64,000 nt of DNA from Variovorax sp. IB41 (GTDB lineage: Bacteria; Pseudomonadota; Gammaproteobacteria; Burkholderiales; Burkholderiaceae_C). Positions within the stretch are counted from its first letter, which is position 1. Every line of letters begins with the position of its first letter. The translations under genes and the position numbers were made by a program. This document shows, in pieces, positions 62,854-64,000 of this stretch. The stretch is taken from assembly GCF_016405905.1 (NCBI RefSeq), contig NZ_JAEFCB010000008.1:186001-250000 (forward strand). Reading direction: 5' to 3'. The notes under the pieces are model-generated. The model did not search any database and was not told the DNA's origin. It saw only the letters and a program-made list of their open reading frames with translations.

Positions 62854-64000
62854 TCAGGCGCCGCTGCGTGCCGCGGCGCGCGCCAGCTGCGACAGGCGCT
62901 TGACCAGCGGCTCGAAAAGCTCCGCCGACGTGTTGCCGTAGCCCAGCACCAGCCCGTTGTCCGATGGCAGCGGCTGCACCGCGAAGCTCGACAGGGCCAC
63001 GGGCGCCAGGTGGTGGCGCAGGGCCTCGGCGGCGATCTGCCGGTCGTCGAAGCGGGGCGGCAGGCGCACGGTCAGGTGCAGGCCGCAGTAGCCGCCGTCG
63101 ATCTCGTGCGGCACTTTCAGGTGCCGGGTCAGCGCCAGCCGCAGCGCCTGCTGCCGGTCGCGGTACAGCCGCCGCATGCGGCCCAGGTGCCGGCCGAACT
63201 GCCCGCTCTCGATGAAGTCGGCCATGGCCAGCTGCTCGTGGCGGTGGCCGCCCCGCAGCATTTCCTCCAGCGGCGCCTGCACGCCGGCCACGAGCTGCTC
63301 GGGCAGCACGAGGAAGCCCAGCCGCAGCGACGGGAACATCGTCTTGCTGAAGGTGCCGATGTAGAGCACGGGCGCATCGGGCACCAGCCCCTGCATCGCG
63401 CCGATGGGCTCGCCGGTGTGGCGGAACTCGCTGTCGTAGTCGTCTTCGATGATCCAGGCGCCGTGCGCTCGCGCCTGCGCGATCAGCGCGAGCCGGCGCG
63501 CGATGCCCAGCACCGCGCCGGCCGGGTACTGGTGCGAGGGCGTCGTGTAGACCAGGCGCGGCGGGTGCTCGCGCCAGTCCCGCGCGCTCGCGCAGAGGCC
63601 CTCGGCATCGACGCGGATGGGCACCATGCGCAGGTCGCCGGCGCGCATGGCCGACTTCACGCCGCGGTAGCCGGGCTCTTCGATCCAGCCCGTTTCGCCG
63701 GGGTTCGACAGCAGCCGCACGCACAGCGAGATGGCCTCCTGCGCGCCTTCGGCGATGACGACCTGCCGCGGCGCGCACCGCACGCCGCGCGCGATCGCCA
63801 GGTGCCGCGCGATGGCCGCGCGAAGCCGGGGCTCGCCCAGCGGGTTGCCGTAACCGAGCGTGGCCGGGCTCGCGGTGCGGATGGCGCGGTCGAGCGCGCG
63901 CCGCCAGGCCGCCGCGGGAAAGTGCGAGAGGGCCGGCACGCCGGGGCGCAAGGCCGCGTCGGGTTCGGTGAAGGGCGTGCCGGGCTTGATGGCGGCCAGG
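62854..64000 (-). CDS. MocR-type PLP-dependent regulator/aminotransferase (N terminus outside window)
   Basis: A partial gene: the frame stays open to the right edge, so the start and the expected GntR HTH lie beyond base 64000. About 380 residues are visible, nearly all of an aminotransferase class I fold: YGNPLGEPRLRAAIARHLA, IAEGAQEAI, WIIEDDYDSEFRH and the PLP lysine in GTFSKTMFPSLRLGF. It could instead be a stand-alone aminotransferase, but PdxR/MocR proteins have this exact layout, including DDYDSEFR. Target operon unknown. Confidence 0.85.
   Translation of the reverse strand, partial: LAAIKPGTPFTEPDAALRPGVPALSHFPAAAWRRALDRAIRTASPATLGYGNPLGEPRLRAAIARHLAIARGVRCAPRQVVIAEGAQEAISLCVRLLSNPGETGWIEEPGYRGVKSAMRAGDLRMVPIRVDAEGLCASARDWREHPPRLVYTTPSHQYPAGAVLGIARRLALIAQARAHGAWIIEDDYDSEFRHTGEPIGAMQGLVPDAPVLYIGTFSKTMFPSLRLGFLVLPEQLVAGVQAPLEEMLRGGHRHEQLAMADFIESGQFGRHLGRMRRLYRDRQQALRLALTRHLKVPHEIDGGYCGLHLTVRLPPRFDDRQIAAEALRHHLAPVALSSFAVQPLPSDNGLVLGYGNTSAELFEPLVKRLSQLARAAARSGA

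Overview
The window reads as chromosomal DNA of a high-GC betaproteobacterium of the Comamonadaceae, most likely Variovorax or a close relative. This rests on the GC-rich codon use, three Bug-type solute receptors without their membrane partners, many single LysR regulators next to small catabolic operons, and short intergenic palindromes of the GCTATT...ATAGC type that I recall from this family. No search was run, so the genus is an inference. I see no rRNA, tRNA, insertion sequence, phage gene, integrase or CRISPR array. The DNA is almost fully coding.

Layout. 1-11696: purine catabolism and uptake: xanthine dehydrogenase xdhA (cut by the left edge) and xdhB, a LysR regulator, an AzgA-like NCS2 purine permease, and a BMP-type nucleoside/purine ABC transporter (ATPase, two permeases, lipoprotein receptor). 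A pair of large inverted hairpin elements sits between the two permease genes. 11717-20472: a small secreted protein; a LysR gene divergent from an operon of CoA-ester lyase, Bug receptor, class III CoA-transferase, amidohydrolase and second Bug receptor; a LysR/aldehyde dehydrogenase divergent pair. 20473-26483: DUF4303 protein, a DJ-1/PfpI-fold lipoprotein divergent from a GlxA-type AraC regulator, a small unknown protein with a long leader, a GrpB protein, and argC divergent from a LysR gene. 26493-30252: two overlapping amidohydrolases, a Bug receptor and a LysR gene, all on the minus strand. 30373-35078: adenine deaminase-like protein, two MFS transporters and a LysR gene. 35224-39867: IorAB-type molybdenum hydroxylase (periplasmic by Tat signal), a GlxA-type regulator and an SDR. 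39955-46643: a second BMP receptor, LysR, an atypical SDR, an NHL-like secreted protein, guanine deaminase, dcd and a YpfJ-type metallopeptidase. 46786-48270: rhlE. 48340-61041: a large organosulfur gene cluster. 61066-64000: AraC, LuxR and a MocR-type regulator cut by the right edge.

How genes work together. The purine genes form one scattered pathway: uptake by the NCS2 permease and the BMP transporter, adenine to hypoxanthine (30373-31434), guanine to xanthine (43715-45001), and hypoxanthine/xanthine to urate by XdhAB. The sulfur cluster is arranged as two divergent operons from 52783-52925. Leftward run an SfnB-like flavoprotein, a substrate-binding protein, a thiol dioxygenase and a four-domain rhodanese, with 4-base overlaps throughout. 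Rightward run a binding protein, an SsuD-like monooxygenase, a class II aldolase, a complete SsuABC-like transporter, a membrane cytochrome c and a fourth binding protein. I propose that it imports and desulfurises one or more organic sulfonates or thiols. It is the best candidate here for an undescribed system.
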